A DNA stretch of 64,000 bases from Prochilodus magdalenae (lineage: Eukaryota; Chordata; Actinopteri; Characiformes; Prochilodontidae), in contig JAMWET010000945.1 in assembly GCA_024036415.1 (NCBI GenBank), forward strand, positions 1-64,000, read 5' to 3'. The notes below the pieces were generated by a model. The model was not told where the DNA came from and did no database searches. It saw nothing but the letters and a program-made list of their open reading frames with translations. The position numbers were made by a program, and so were the translations under genes. Shown in pieces: positions 34,549 to 45,020 of the stretch (the first letter of the stretch is position 1; the number at the start of each line of letters is the position of its first letter).

Positions 34549-34848
34549 CTCCATGAATCACACGCATGTGTTTTTTCATTGACTGGGAATACGGGAAGCA
34601 TTTATAACACACTGGGCACTGATAGGGCTTCTCTCCAGAGTGAACTCGCTGATGCTCCTTAAGGTGTCCGATCTGACGAAACCTCTTCTCACACTGAGAG
34701 CACTTATAAGGCTTCTCTCCAGTGTGAACTCGCTGATGGACCACCAGATCTTTTGCTTGGTTGAAACTCTTCCCGCACTGACAGCATCGATGTCGACTGT
34801 CTTCTTTATAAGTGCCGTGGTGACACTGAGTGTCCCGGGGCAGAACTC
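34549..34848 (-). CDS. 3-finger C2H2 exon of the zinc-finger gene
   Basis: Minus strand: acceptor TTGTCCTTTAAG, 300 nt, donor GGAG|GTAGGT, phase 1-1. After VLPRDTQCHHGTYKEDSRHR come three classical fingers: CQCGKSFNQAKDLVVHQRVH, CSQCEKRFRQIGHLKEHQRV and a last one with HMRVIH, joined by HTGEKPYKC and HSGEKPYQC linkers. If the donor is not used, the frame ends two codons later (GGR then TAA at 34541), so this exon could also end the protein. Confidence 0.82.
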
Positions 34849-35039
34849 CTTAAAGGACAATAATAGTGCTATTATATTGACAACCAGTTATTCAATACTC
34901 TTACATTAATACTAAATCATTAGACTGAAGGCTTAAACTGCAGACTACTACACACAAGGGCTACTGTAAGCTCACTGAACCAAAAAAAGACCACCTGTGA
35001 CTGAAAAGAACCTAATAGCATACAATACCTCCGCAAGCA

Positions 35040-35610
35040 AGCCTGGACAGGTTTCTGGATGTAGGCCACATCAATGTCCAGACACTCATGCATCAATTGT
35101 GCAGTAGGGCCAGATTTGGTGGATGCCTTCCCTGCACAGTTCTGAGCAGAGTTTCATGTAGGCTGGGATTTTAGCCACTGCTGGTAGACCCGTATGACCA
35201 TACACTACCAAACACCTGCAGATTCAGCTACTTCCTTCACAGCATTTACATTTACGGCATTTAGCTGACGCTCCGATCCAGAGCGACTTACAAGGTTAAT
35301 CATATTACAGATAGGCGAATATAGGCCAATGTAGTGTCTTGCCCAAGGACTTTTGTTGGTGTAGTACAGCGCAGACCCAGACCAGGAATCAAACCCCCGT
35401 CTCCCACATGGTGAGGTAACTAAATGACAAGTGGTGTTATCTGTTGCACCACACCAACCACCACAATCTTTGGCACACCCAAATATCACTCCTTTTAGCC
35501 AATCATTATCATCTGCTCTGGACCCATTTACCACACAGGGAACGAGACATTTACTGCACCGCAGCACCTCTTCTCAATCTATGAACCCCATCACCCACAT
35601 CGCACAGGTA
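35040..35610 (-). mobile_element. Tc1-like N-terminal fragment, family H, copy 1, split by a SINE
   Basis: Matches 47300-47690 in parallel on both sides of an inserted SINE (35243-35460). The minus frame reads VNGSRADDNDWLKGVIFGCA before the insert and VKEVAESAGVW after it, a helix-turn-helix-like piece. It lies in the intron between the two finger exons. Confidence 0.55.
35243..35460 (-). mobile_element. tRNA-derived SINE, family A, copy 2
   Basis: The reverse strand reads GGGGGTTTGATTCCTGG (a B-box relative), ACTACACCAACAAAAGTCCT, ATTAACCTTGTAAGTCGCTC and a tail ATGCCGTAAATGTAAATG, the same order as 1285-1515 on the plus strand. Inserted into a Tc1-like fragment whose two halves are contiguous at 47.5 kb. 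Confidence 0.7.
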
Positions 35611-35734
35611 TGTATAGCCTCATCATCCTCGTGCAACAGCATCTGCAGAAGTCTGAAGTTACTAACCTTTTAAATACGTGAGGAGAGTAAATTTTTTGTG
35701 CGGGGAGCTTATATTGCTGTACAAACCCAACACT

Positions 35735-36179
35735 TACAGGGGTTGGACAATGAAACTGAAACACCTGTCATTTTAGTGTGGGAGGTCTCATGGCTATATT
35801 GGACCAGCCTGGTGGCCAATCTTCATTAAATGCACATTGCACCAGTAAGAGCAGAGTGTGAAGGTTCAGTTAGCAGGTAAGAGCACAGTTCTGCTCAAGA
35901 TACTGCAATGCACACAACATTATGGGTGACATAAAAAGAGGACAAACTGTTGGTGCACGTCTTGCTGGCGCATCTGTGACCAAGACAGCACTTGTGACCT
36001 GGCCACTATCCTGCAAGAAGAATGGCTTAAACTCCCTCTGACCACTGTGCAGGACGCAGTATATGTCATTCCCAAGACAAACTGACGCTGTATTGGCCGC
36101 AAAAGCAGACCCTACACCATACTAATAAATGATTGTGGTCTAAAACCAGGTGTTTCAGTTTCATTGTCCAACCCCTGTA
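35735..36179 (+). mobile_element. Tc1-like element, family T, copy 2 (internally deleted)
   Basis: The same ends as the 28.7-kb element (TACAGGGGTTGGACAATGAA and its complement) and TA at both edges, in opposite orientation to that copy. The plus strand begins MGDIKRGQTVGARLAGAS (a few codons lost after MGDI) and then runs directly into sequence from the element's right side. It is 445 bases, shorter than the copies at 28.7 and 43.2 kb. Confidence 0.85.
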
Positions 36180-36249
36180 TAAATGCACCCAGACCACACT
36201 AAAATTCAATAAGCCTATATAGCTGTTAATGAATTAGTGGCAGCAACAT

Positions 36250-36563
36250 CTTCAGAAACTAGGGGTGGCAAAAGCTGGACTCGTCACTGAAGATGACCCA
36301 CTGGCATTCTGTATCACTTCATGACAGTCTGGCACGGCAGTCTGGTTTGGCGACGCTGATGTGGTGTTAAGGGCAGTCGTCACTTTGGCCTGCGCTGAAT
36401 GTCTACAATCTTGGCTGTTGGGTCAGTCAGGTACAGCGATAAGGCCATTACTTAGCACACGCGCAGGCGAGCGTGAAAGTTGAATTATTTGCATGTCTCA
36501 CAATGTCAAATCCAATCACCAAGTTTCATTCAGTCAGTTGATTCCCTCTGGGTGCAACTATCT
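36250..36563 (-). mobile_element. Tc1-derived MITE, family M, right half
   Basis: The right half only: GACTCGTCACTGAAGATGAC, GGTACAGCGATAAG, TTTGCATGTCTCACAATGTC and the terminal repeat TTCCCTCTGGGTGCAACT. The left half is absent. Confidence 0.6.
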
Positions 36564-36666
36564 GTGCTATTGTTTTAATGTTGAGTCTAAAATCTGAATA
36601 ATATTGTATCATGGCCAAAGTATCATGATAATGTAATGGGGACTGATAACCTTAGAGCTCCCTTAC

Positions 36667-37296
36667 CTGAATGAAGCATAACCTGGTGTTTCTCCAGAGC
36701 TGATAAGCAAGTGAACCGTTTATCACAGTCTGAGCACTGATAAGGCTTTTCACATGTATGATTCCGCTGGTGAGCTTTAAAGTTTTGTCTCCAGCGGAAG
36801 CTCTCTCCACACTGAGAGCACCGATACGGCTTCTCTCCTGTGTGAACTCGCTGGTGAACTTCAACCTGTGCGCGCCTCGTGAACTTCTTCCCGCACCGAG
36901 AGCACTCGTGTGGACTCTTGGCCATGTCGACCAGCACACGTTCGGCCTCATGAGTCTGCATATGTCTTCTCAGATCACTGGGACGTCCGAAGCCCTTCGA
37001 GCATATCGAGCAGTTGTGTTCTCTTACACCAGTATGAATTCCCAAATGTGCCTTCAGGTCTCCTGATCTGTAAAACCTCTTACAGCACACAAAGCATACA
37101 AAGGCCTTGTCCCCCGTGTGACCTTTCCTGTGCACACGCAGGGCCGACCGCTGTCTAAAGCATTTGTTACAGTCAGAGCACCGAAAAGGCTTCTCTCCAG
37201 TGTGAATTCGCTCATGCTGCTCCAGCGTCTGACGCCTTGCAAACTTCCGTCCGCAGTAAGAGCATGTGAAGGTCTTCTCATCAATGTTGTCATACC
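36667..37296 (-). CDS. 7-finger C2H2 exon of the zinc-finger gene
   Basis: Minus strand: acceptor TTTTGTCCATTAG, 630 nt (exactly 210 codons), donor TTCAG|GTAAGG, phase 1-1. After YDNIDEKT come seven C2H2 fingers, starting CSYCGRKFARRQTLEQHERI. The fourth-to-fifth linker is long and atypical (HEAERVLVDMAKSPHE), splitting the fingers into a group of four and a group of three, and another linker reads HTCEKPYQC with Cys for Gly. No KRAB, SCAN or BTB domain is seen. If the donor is not used the frame ends after 15 further codons at 36623. The paralogue cannot be named. Confidence 0.88.
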
Positions 37297-37884
37297 CTAA
37301 TGGACAAAAGCTATTGTTAATATTAACAATATATGAAAAAGCAGAACCAAATAGTTGTGCTGCAGAACATGGTCATATACTGTGATGTGGAATAAAGCTG
37401 TGTTCATGTCTGCAATGTTAATCAAAATTATTTATTTAAAGATTAAATAATGTGATAGTTATCAAAATGAATACACTTTCCTGCATAACTTGGTCTCATT
37501 TATTTAATTGGCAGGTTTAAATAAATGTTGTATTCCTCTACAGTGCTAGTCCAGGTAGATGTAGCCCCAATTCTCTTCATTTTATAAATGTTCATGCATC
37601 AGGATTGCAGGATATATACATGACACATATTCAATACTGCATCCCGTTTTGCATTTCTGCCTGGGGGTCTACTGGAACATCACCAACACAGGATCAAAGC
37701 AGCCTCTGCTCCTCAGTAGAAATCTGGTCCATTATTCCAAATGTTGTACGTCAGCTGAGCTGCTACAACTGAAGTGTTTCATAATGCCAGGGGTCAACAC
37801 TTCCTATTGCCCTGTGCAAATAACATGTTCTGCCACAGCTGAATTTTTTTGTGTGCCACTGAATATCACAAATTAAATTGTACA

Positions 37885-38720
37885 GCACTGCAGTGACACT
37901 GATGTGTTGGCGGTGTGTTAGTGTGTGTTGTGCTGGTGTTAGACACACCTACCATGCTGCTTCACCTTGTAGATGTACAGTCAGAGATGACAGCTCATCT
38001 ACTGCTGCACAGTGCAGTGTTGGTCATCCTCTAGTACTTCATTAGTGGTCACAGGACACTGCCCATGGGACGATGTTGGCTGGATAGTTTTGGTTTTGGT
38101 TGGATCAGACACAGCAGTGGTGCTGGAGTGTTTAAACACCTCAGTGTCACTGCTGGACTGAGAATCGTCCATCAACCAAAACTATTCAGCCAACAGCGTC
38201 CTGTGGGCAGCGTCCTGTGGGCAGGGTCCTGTGGGCAGCGTCCTGTGGGCAGCGTCCTGTGGGCAGTGTCCTGTAGGCAGCGTCCTGCGACCACTGATGA
38301 AGGACTAGAGGATGACCAACACTGCACTGTGCAGCAGCAGATGAGCTATCGTCTCTGACTGTCCATCTACAAGGTGGACCAGCAAGGTAGGAGTGTCTAA
38401 TAGAGTGGACAGTGAGTGGACACGGTGTCTAAACACTCCAGCAGCACTGCTGTGTCTGATCCACTCACACCAGCACCACACACACTAACACACCACCACC
38501 ACGTCAGTGTCACTGCAGTGCTGAGAATGACCTGTGACACCTGTACTTTGTGGTGGTCCTGTGGGGGTCCTGACTATTGAAGAGCAGGGTTATAAAGTAT
38601 ACAGAGACACAGATGGACTACAGTCTGTAACTGTAGAACTACACGGTGTTCCTATATGGTTCATGGAGCTGATATAACGAGTGTAGATACAAGGAGGTGG
38701 TTTTAATGATATGGTTGATC
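37885..38720. repeat. fold-back element, family F, copy 2, with internal 14-bp minisatellite
   Basis: The left arm (GCAGTGACACTGATGTGTTG, GGTGTGTTAGTGTGTGTTGT, AGATGTACAGTCAGAGATGA) is repeated inverted in the right arm (GACTGTCCATCTACAAGGTG, ACACACACTAACACACCACC, GTCAGTGTCACTGCAGTGCT). The single strand could fold into a long hairpin. No coding capacity. It lies in the first intron of the minus-strand zinc-finger gene. Confidence 0.75.
38196..38288 (+). repeat. 14-bp minisatellite (GCGTCCTGTGGGCA), about 6.5 copies
   Basis: Units start at 38196 and repeat every 14 bases with few changes. The sequence sits in the loop region between the arms of the fold-back element. A shorter diverged set (CAGGACACTGCC) is in the copy at 44.8 kb. 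Confidence 0.9.
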
Positions 38721-38777
38721 AGTCTGAGAGGGAGATGAGATGAACAAGAGGACTTCTACAGATACATCAATACTCAC

Positions 38778-38964
38778 TAAAGCCACCAGCTCCTTCAGGG
38801 CCTTCAAAGATCTCAATTATAGGACTTGATGAAGTCACAGAGAGTTTCCTCTCCTCCTCTTCTACATTACATTCACTTTCTCCACTTGTTACTACAGTTC
38901 GCCTCCTTTGTGTCTGAGGTTGTTCAGGTACAGCAGACTGACCCACTGCCTCAGTAGTCTCCAT
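38778..38964 (-). CDS. start exon of an unnamed C2H2 zinc-finger gene
   Basis: Minus strand ATG at 38964 with an in-frame TGA 36 bases upstream, so the start is well set. Encodes METTEAVGQSAVPEQPQTQR, a Ser/Glu-rich stretch with an EEEERK run, then SVTSSSPIIEIFEGPEGAGG, ending F before A|GTGAGT, phase 1. Joined to the exons at 37296-36667, 34848-34549 and the acidic exons it gives one continuous frame of about 530-570 residues, with 10 fingers at about residues 70-370 and acidic modules after them. A nuclear DNA-binding protein is inferred from the fingers. The order of exons is read from the DNA; actual splicing is not known. Confidence 0.72.
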
Positions 38965-39686
38965 TATTATTATGATGATGATTATTATTATTATTAATCA
39001 GCAGACTAAATCAGCACATCGAATCATACAGTTACACCTTCAGAAATGACCTACACCAGCTCAGGCCATTTTTCAGTCTGTAGCAGCAGCATCATATTAA
39101 AGTATTACTATAACAGGTTACACCAGCCAAACATCTCCGTGTGTGTTACTGAACATGAACTGTCCTTTGTCGTCTAAACATGTTCAGGTCGCAGAGCTGC
39201 TGGTACTGAACGAGGTTTAATAAATGACTCCTAAACTTAACAAGCCGAGCTGTTACGGTTGGTACACTCCACGATACAGTCACCTCTGGCGATCCTCACT
39301 GTGCAGCCTAGTCAACACAACCACGCAGGAGACTGTGCGAGCGTAGCAACAACCAGGAAACCCCTTCGTTTTCCAAAATAAAAGTTCCTACAAAAATCTA
39401 AGGAAAATTAGGGAACGTAAACACATTATACAGCTTCCTAAAATAAACATACTGTGTATTTTTACAGCTAATCTTTTACTGTTATTTTTACAGGACTTCT
39501 GCTTATATAATTTCTGAATTCCTTTTTTAAAAAAAAGACTGTAGCTAAAGTCTGCATGAAGGCAGCAGATTTACAATTCTAGCCTCATCAACTTTTTTTT
39601 ATAATACATCCAGATTACATGTTCAGGTTATTAAATGATTAAATTATTACATTGTTATGAAAATATGTGATGCCTGACCAATGATT

Positions 39687-39725
<39 letters not shown>

Positions 39726-40411
39726 TTGGTAAACTGTATTTTTCTAAATCTTATTGAATTTGTCGGCCTGTACACTGTGTGAAAAAATGATGATTAATGG
39801 ATTTTTTTTTGATCCCAGTGGGAAAATCAGACATCAAGTAACAGATAAACAAAGTACACAAAAGTAACAGAGAAGCACAAGATATGGTGACACAGATAAA
39901 GACAAAGATACAATATAAAGTACGAAAGTATGAAAATAGAGTCCTTAGTGTCTGTGTAAAGTAAAGTCAATTAGTAAATTGTCTTGCACAAAAGCTAATA
40001 CACATTTTCGCCCTGTCCTGTAAACTGTCGATTTTCTGAGATTGCCTTTGCAGGTTAGTTTAATCTGAAGTCCGGCAGTTTAACCCAAACGAATTAAAAC
40101 TGTTATCCATGTTCATGACCACGAGGTGCCGCTAATGTGCACAGCCTTCAGTAAAAGCTTCAGGAAGCTTTACGTCGTCATCATCGAGCTAACTGTTTTG
40201 TCTGGATGTCATGATGGTCCCCTATTAATTCCAAGTTTGCCACAGTGACGCAATAGCCAATAGCTCAAAACAACCAAAACCGTATAAACCGTTAAACTTC
40301 ATTATTCTTTACTATAGAGACTTCCTGATCTAGTTCAAACTTTCAAGCGCAATTAAACTTCAAATTAATTAATGAATTATTTAAGTAATTAATAATTATA
40401 ATAAATTAAAA
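38965..40411. other. 5' flank of the zinc-finger gene
   Basis: Probable promoter and 5' UTR of the minus-strand gene, with a small patch of CG dinucleotides at 39.24-39.37 kb. No TATA box could be assigned. An ATTT microsatellite lies at 39.69 kb. No gene seen. Confidence 0.35.
39686..39727 (+). repeat. (ATTT)n microsatellite
   Basis: About ten perfect tetranucleotide units. Confidence 0.93.
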
Positions 40412-40664
40412 CAATAAATTAACTTACTTTTTGGCATTTTCTGTGAATATGGACATGATTATTATTATTGTTATTATTATTATTATTATTATTATTGTTG
40501 TTGTTGTTGTTGTTGTTGTTGTAGCAGTTAGCATTAAGTTGCTCATCTCGAATAGAGACTGAATAAGTTCAATACAGCCACCATCAAGCTGATGCCCAAA
40601 TTTCATATATCCACCTACACAATTTAGCTCCTCCCATTGACACAGAGATCATAAGGAGTGTTTT
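40412..40664. repeat. duplicated 250-bp segment with ATT/GTT microsatellite, copy 1
   Basis: Matches 42025-42279 nearly base for base outside the trinucleotide tract, from AATAAATTAACTTAC to GAGTGTTT. The tract here is (ATT)n followed by (GTT)n. Confidence 0.9.
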
Positions 40665-40916
40665 AGCCTCTGACACATTTCGAATGAGGTCCTGTAAAGC
40701 TAATCAGAGCAGAATTACAAAGAATTACATAGATTTCGGTATATAATTCTACTTAATCACCACAAATCCCATCCCAATCCCTGAATTCAGTTCCATGGCC
40801 AATCACCCAGACATGCAGACAGCTTCTAACTAAAGTGGAGGCGATTCTGAACGACAGCAACTCGGCCGCAAAATGGTAGGCCATGTAAAATGACAGAGCA
40901 GCATCAGCAGACATAG

Positions 40917-41252
40917 ATGAGTGAGTTTGCTGTGGGAGAATTTGACTGGCCTGCACAGAGTCCTGACCTCAACCCGACAGAACAGCTTTTGGGAAGAATT
41001 AGAGTGGAGACTGCAGCCAGGCCTTCTCGTCCAACATCAGGTCTGACCTCACTAATGCACTTCTGGAAGAATGGTCAGAATTTCCATAAACACATTTCTA
41101 AACCTTGCGGGAAGCCTTCCCAGAAGAGTTGAAGCTGTAATAGCTGCGAAGGGTGTACCGACATCATATTAAACCCCATGGATTATAAATGAGATGTCAC
41201 TCAAATTCATATGTGTGCAGACGAGTGAAAACCTTTGGCTGTATAGTGTATC
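40917..41252 (+). mobile_element. Tc1-like transposon 3' fragment
   Basis: The plus frame reads FDWPAQSPDLNPTEQLLGRI, the third catalytic region of a Tc1 transposase, then broken frames that include FHKHISKPCGK. The end AGTGAAAACCTTTGGCTGTA then TAGTG resembles a Tc1-type terminal repeat. The left half of the element is missing. Confidence 0.7.
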
Positions 41253-41868
41253 ATCAAAGAGTAAAGGCTGATTTGCAGAGACTCCTCACTCTCCAATACA
41301 TGCCAGGAAAATACCCCTGCATAGCACAACAGAACCTTTAAACCCAAAAGCATTCATGTACTGCTCTTCCTGGAGTATACCACACACTCTCAGTCCCCTT
41401 AGGGACAGTTGCCATCCTGTCTTTCCCTATACAGTGCCTACTGTATATATGCCTTTCACCACAGTCTCCAGGCACATTAACAGATACCTCTCCCATAGAT
41501 CTAAAGGCAGAAGGACTGCGGTTCTTATTGAAACACTGGTCAGCTGAGCTGGTGCCTGAAGCACCTGATCCGTGCCCGAATAATGAACCATCTTTCAAAG
41601 TCACTTAGATCTTTCGCTCCTGCAATATTAATTGAACCTGAAGTCGACCGGACCTGCTCAGCATACATGCTCTATAAAACATGCCACAGAGCTGGTGGTG
41701 GGGCAAAACTACTAGAGCTAGTTCCCCCAGTTTAGGCCATAAACACCGCGACCATAGAACACATACGGCAATGCAGTGTTTGTAACAATGTTTAACACAA
41801 ACAGTATTGATTTGGAATTGAATATGTATTTTATGCATGCAATTACACTCACCATTGAAAGAATAGTT
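41253..41868. other. unassigned stretch; part shared with 62.0-62.13 kb
   Basis: About 135 bases (about 41560-41695) resemble 62008-62130, for example AATGAACC..CTTTCAAA, TTAGATCTTT and ATGCCACAGAGC. Both lie just left of a family M element, so the shared unit may extend beyond the M termini or be an older host repeat. No gene seen. Confidence 0.4.
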
Positions 41869-42024
41869 GCACCCAGAAGTAACTGTGGGAATGCACTGCT
41901 GTTTGAAAGAAAGATAAAGGTTATAAGTTTAGACTGATATGGGCCATATTTATAGAGCTACTCCTACAGAAGTAGTGTCTCTCAGTCATGTCATTGGCCC
42001 ACAAACCAAGAAGTCTGTCTCTCA
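41869..42024 (-). mobile_element. Tc1-derived MITE, family M, left-end fragment
   Basis: Begins AGTTGCACCCAGAAGTAACT and contains AGACTGATATGGGCCATATT, matching the left part of the copy that starts near 42331. Interrupted by the duplicated 250-bp segment, so that two left ends now flank it. Confidence 0.65.
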
Positions 42025-42070
42025 GAATAAATTGACTTACTTTTTGGCATTTTCTGTGAATATGGACTTG

Positions 42071-42103
<33 letters not shown>

Positions 42104-42279
42104 ATTATTATTAATATTATTATCGTTGTTGTTGTTTTAGCAGTTAGCATTAAGTTGTTTATCTCAAATAGAGACTGAATAAGTTCAATACAGCCACCAT
42201 CAAGCTGATGCCCAAATTTCACATATCTACCTACACAATTTAGCTCCTTCCATTGACACAGAGGTCATAATGAGTGTTT
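42025..42279. repeat. duplicated 250-bp segment with ATT/GTT microsatellite, copy 2
   Basis: See 40412-40664; here the tract is mostly (ATT)n. It sits between two left ends of family M elements. Confidence 0.9.
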
Positions 42280-42330
42280 CAGATTTGGAATTGAATATGT
42301 ATTGTATGTATGCAACTACACTCACCATCG

Positions 42331-43060
42331 AAATAATAGTAGCACCCAGAAGGAACTGTGGGAATGCACTGCTGTTTAAAAGAAAGATAAAGGTTATAAG
42401 TTTAGACTGATATGGGCCATATTTATAGAGCTACTCATACAGAAGTAGTGTCTCTCAGTCATGTCACTGGCCCACAAATATTGCTAACGCAACATGCTGG
42501 ACATCTCGGCATGGAGTTGTGGAGGTTCCTAATAGTGTCCTGTGATAATCCATCCCATGCACCTTGAATATTCTCACACAGTTCCTGCAGATTTTGTGGT
42601 AGGGGGTGGAGGTGGAGTGACCCCAGGTCTCCTGGACATGTGATGTGTGACAACAAACCGTTGATTGCTGACCACGGTGCCTCCACACACGGATTCGTTG
42701 TTCGTCTTCACCAAGACACTGTCACAGAAGATGACCAATCTGAGTCACTCCATGACAGTCTGGCACGACATTGTTGCAGTCTATGGCCTCGTTGACGTGG
42801 AGTTAAGGGCAGTCATCATAACATGTCACATGTCCAGAACAGAATATTTAAGCTGCATTGGATGGATTATCACAAGACACCATTAGGAACCTCTACCACT
42901 CCATGTTGAGAGACACATTGGCAAGCATGGCGGCCCGACGCCATACTGAGAGACACTACTTCGCTATGTGTTGCTCATTAAATACTGACCATAACAATCT
43001 AAACTTATCATCATTTATTGTTCCTGGTCACCTTTACCTTCCTTCCCAACAGCACTGCAT
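42331..43060 (-). mobile_element. Tc1-derived MITE, family M, copy with rearranged right half
   Basis: The left end TAGTAGCACCCAGAAGGAA is followed by the ACTGATATGGGCCATATTTA block. The minus frame NLQELCENIQGAWDGLSQDT then IRNLHNSMPRCPAC resembles the C-terminus of Tc1 transposases (W..I.QET...L..SMPRR). From about 42850 the sequence repeats the left part in inverted order (TGGATTATCACAAGACACCA, AGACACTACTTCGC, GTTCCTGGTCACC), ending near AGCACTGCATTGG. Confidence 0.65.
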
Positions 43061-43190
43061 TGGTTAAGCTCCTAAACACATATCCAAAGGAACAGGAGGT
43101 AACCTGGCTGTATGTGTGTAGAAAGCATGGGAGTTGTTTTTCAGTTGGTTGTCTCTGAGGGTCCCTCTCCACAGAGAACATGGTAGTATG

Positions 43191-43725
43191 TACAGGGGTT
43201 GGACAATGAAACTGAAACACCTGTCATTTTAGTATGGGAGGTCTCATGGCTAAATTGGACCAGCCTGGTGGCCAATCTTCATTAACTGCACATTGCACCA
43301 GTAAGAGCAGAGTGTGAAGGTTCAGTTAGCAGGTAAGAGCACAGTTCTGCTCAAAATACTGCAATGCACACAACATTATGGGTGACATACCAGAGTTCAA
43401 AAGAGGACACACTGTTGGTGCACGTCTTGCTGGCGCATCTGTGACCAAGACAGCAAGTCTTTGTGATGTATCAAGAGCCACGGTATCCAGGGTAATGTCA
43501 GCACACCACCAACTCTGGAACCTCCACCAGCATCACGTAGTGACCTGGCCACTATCCTGCAAGAAGAATGGCTTAAACTCCCTCTGACCACTGTGCAGGA
43601 CGCAGTATATGTCATTCCCAAGACGAACTGACGCTGTATTGGCCGCAAAAGGAGGCCCTCCACCATACTAATAAATGATTGTGGTCTAAAACCAGGTGTT
43701 TCAGTTTCATTGTCCAACCCCTGTA
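43191..43725 (+). mobile_element. Tc1-like element, family T, copy 3 (internally deleted)
   Basis: Starts TACAGGGGTTGGACAATGAA and ends with its complement and TA. The plus strand encodes MGDIPEFKRGHTVGARLAGA then SVTKTASLCDVSRATVSRVM, the same helix-turn-helix region as in the 28.7-kb copy. The catalytic region is absent. 535 bases. Confidence 0.87.
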
Positions 43726-44409
43726 CATCTCATATTGTGCCGTGGGACGGATTGGAAGCATCCATGTATGTTATGTTTTTCACCAACCTGTTCTTCTATA
43801 GAGAGTCACTCGGATTAATGAACATTCAGAATCATTCTACAGTTTTTTACGTTGTCCCATGGTATGGCACAAATACATACCCAAATCAGGGGTAATGTGA
43901 CCTAGCCTCCACAAGATGGCAATCAAGTGAAGCAATGCTGAATTCTATTGTGTGCTTATTAGCAGTGGAGTATGACTGTTTGAATTATATTTGTCAGGAT
44001 GACATGTGCTGATGTATTACATTCGATGTTTGCTTATGTATAAAAAAACAACATTATTTGTTTTCCCTCCCGGAGTGCCACATTTAGGAACACAGCAAAT
44101 GAGCCATGAAGGCATACAGTCATTGCTCACAGTCATGATTCAGATAGGCTGCTTGTACTACAGCGAAGAAGGATTTCAGGTTTGAGTTACAGCTGTACCA
44201 TGTACATTTACAATAAGAAGCGTTCTGCCCTCTGTAAATGAATATCCCAGCTGTTGTCAGTCTGATTTCTAACTGCTGCGCTGTTGTAATTTGATCCACA
44301 TGCAATCATTCCTGTACTTAGTAAAGAACAGAAAACCAGTGGACTCAAACTGCAAGCTAGCAGGAAGCTGCCATAGCACTTAACCCACTGACCACTTCAG
44401 TAAGTACAC

Positions 44410-45020
44410 CTACTAATATCTATGCTCATTGTCCACTTAATCAGCTCTATGTACCATTTGAATGCACTATGTAGTTCTACAGACTGTAGTTCATCTGTTT
44501 CTCTGCATACTTCTCTTTCCTTCAATGGTCAGGACCCCCACAGGACCACCACAGAGCAGGTATCATGTGGGTGGTGGCTCATTCTCTGCACTGCAGTTGT
44601 GCTGTTGTGAGTGGATCAGACACAGCAGTGCTGCTGGTGTATTCAAACACTGGGTCCACTCACTGTCCACTCTATTAGACACTCCTACCTTGCTGGTCCA
44701 CCTTGTAGATGTACAGTCAGAGACGATAGCTCATCTGCTACTGCAGTTTTGTGTTGGTCATCCTTTAGTCACAGGGCACTGCCTACAGGACACTGCCCAC
44801 AGGACGCTGCCCACAGGAACTGCCGGCTGGATAGTTTTGGTTAGTGGACTATTCTCAGTCCATCAGTGACACTGAGGTGTCAAGCAGCACTGCTGTGTCT
44901 GATCCATTCGCATCAGCACAACACACACTAACACACCACTGCAGTGCTGAGAATGATCCACTACCCACATAATCCCTTCACTGTGGTGGTCCTGTGGGGG
45001 TCCTGCTATCGTCTGCTGTA
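44410..45020. repeat. fold-back element, family F, copy 3
   Basis: Contains both arms: AGGACCCCCACAGGACCACC at the left with GTGGTGGTCCTGTGGGGGTC at the right, and GTGGATCAGACACAGCAGTG with CACTGCTGTGTCTGATCC. It carries a few diverged copies of the 14-bp minisatellite unit near 44.78 kb. Confidence 0.72.
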
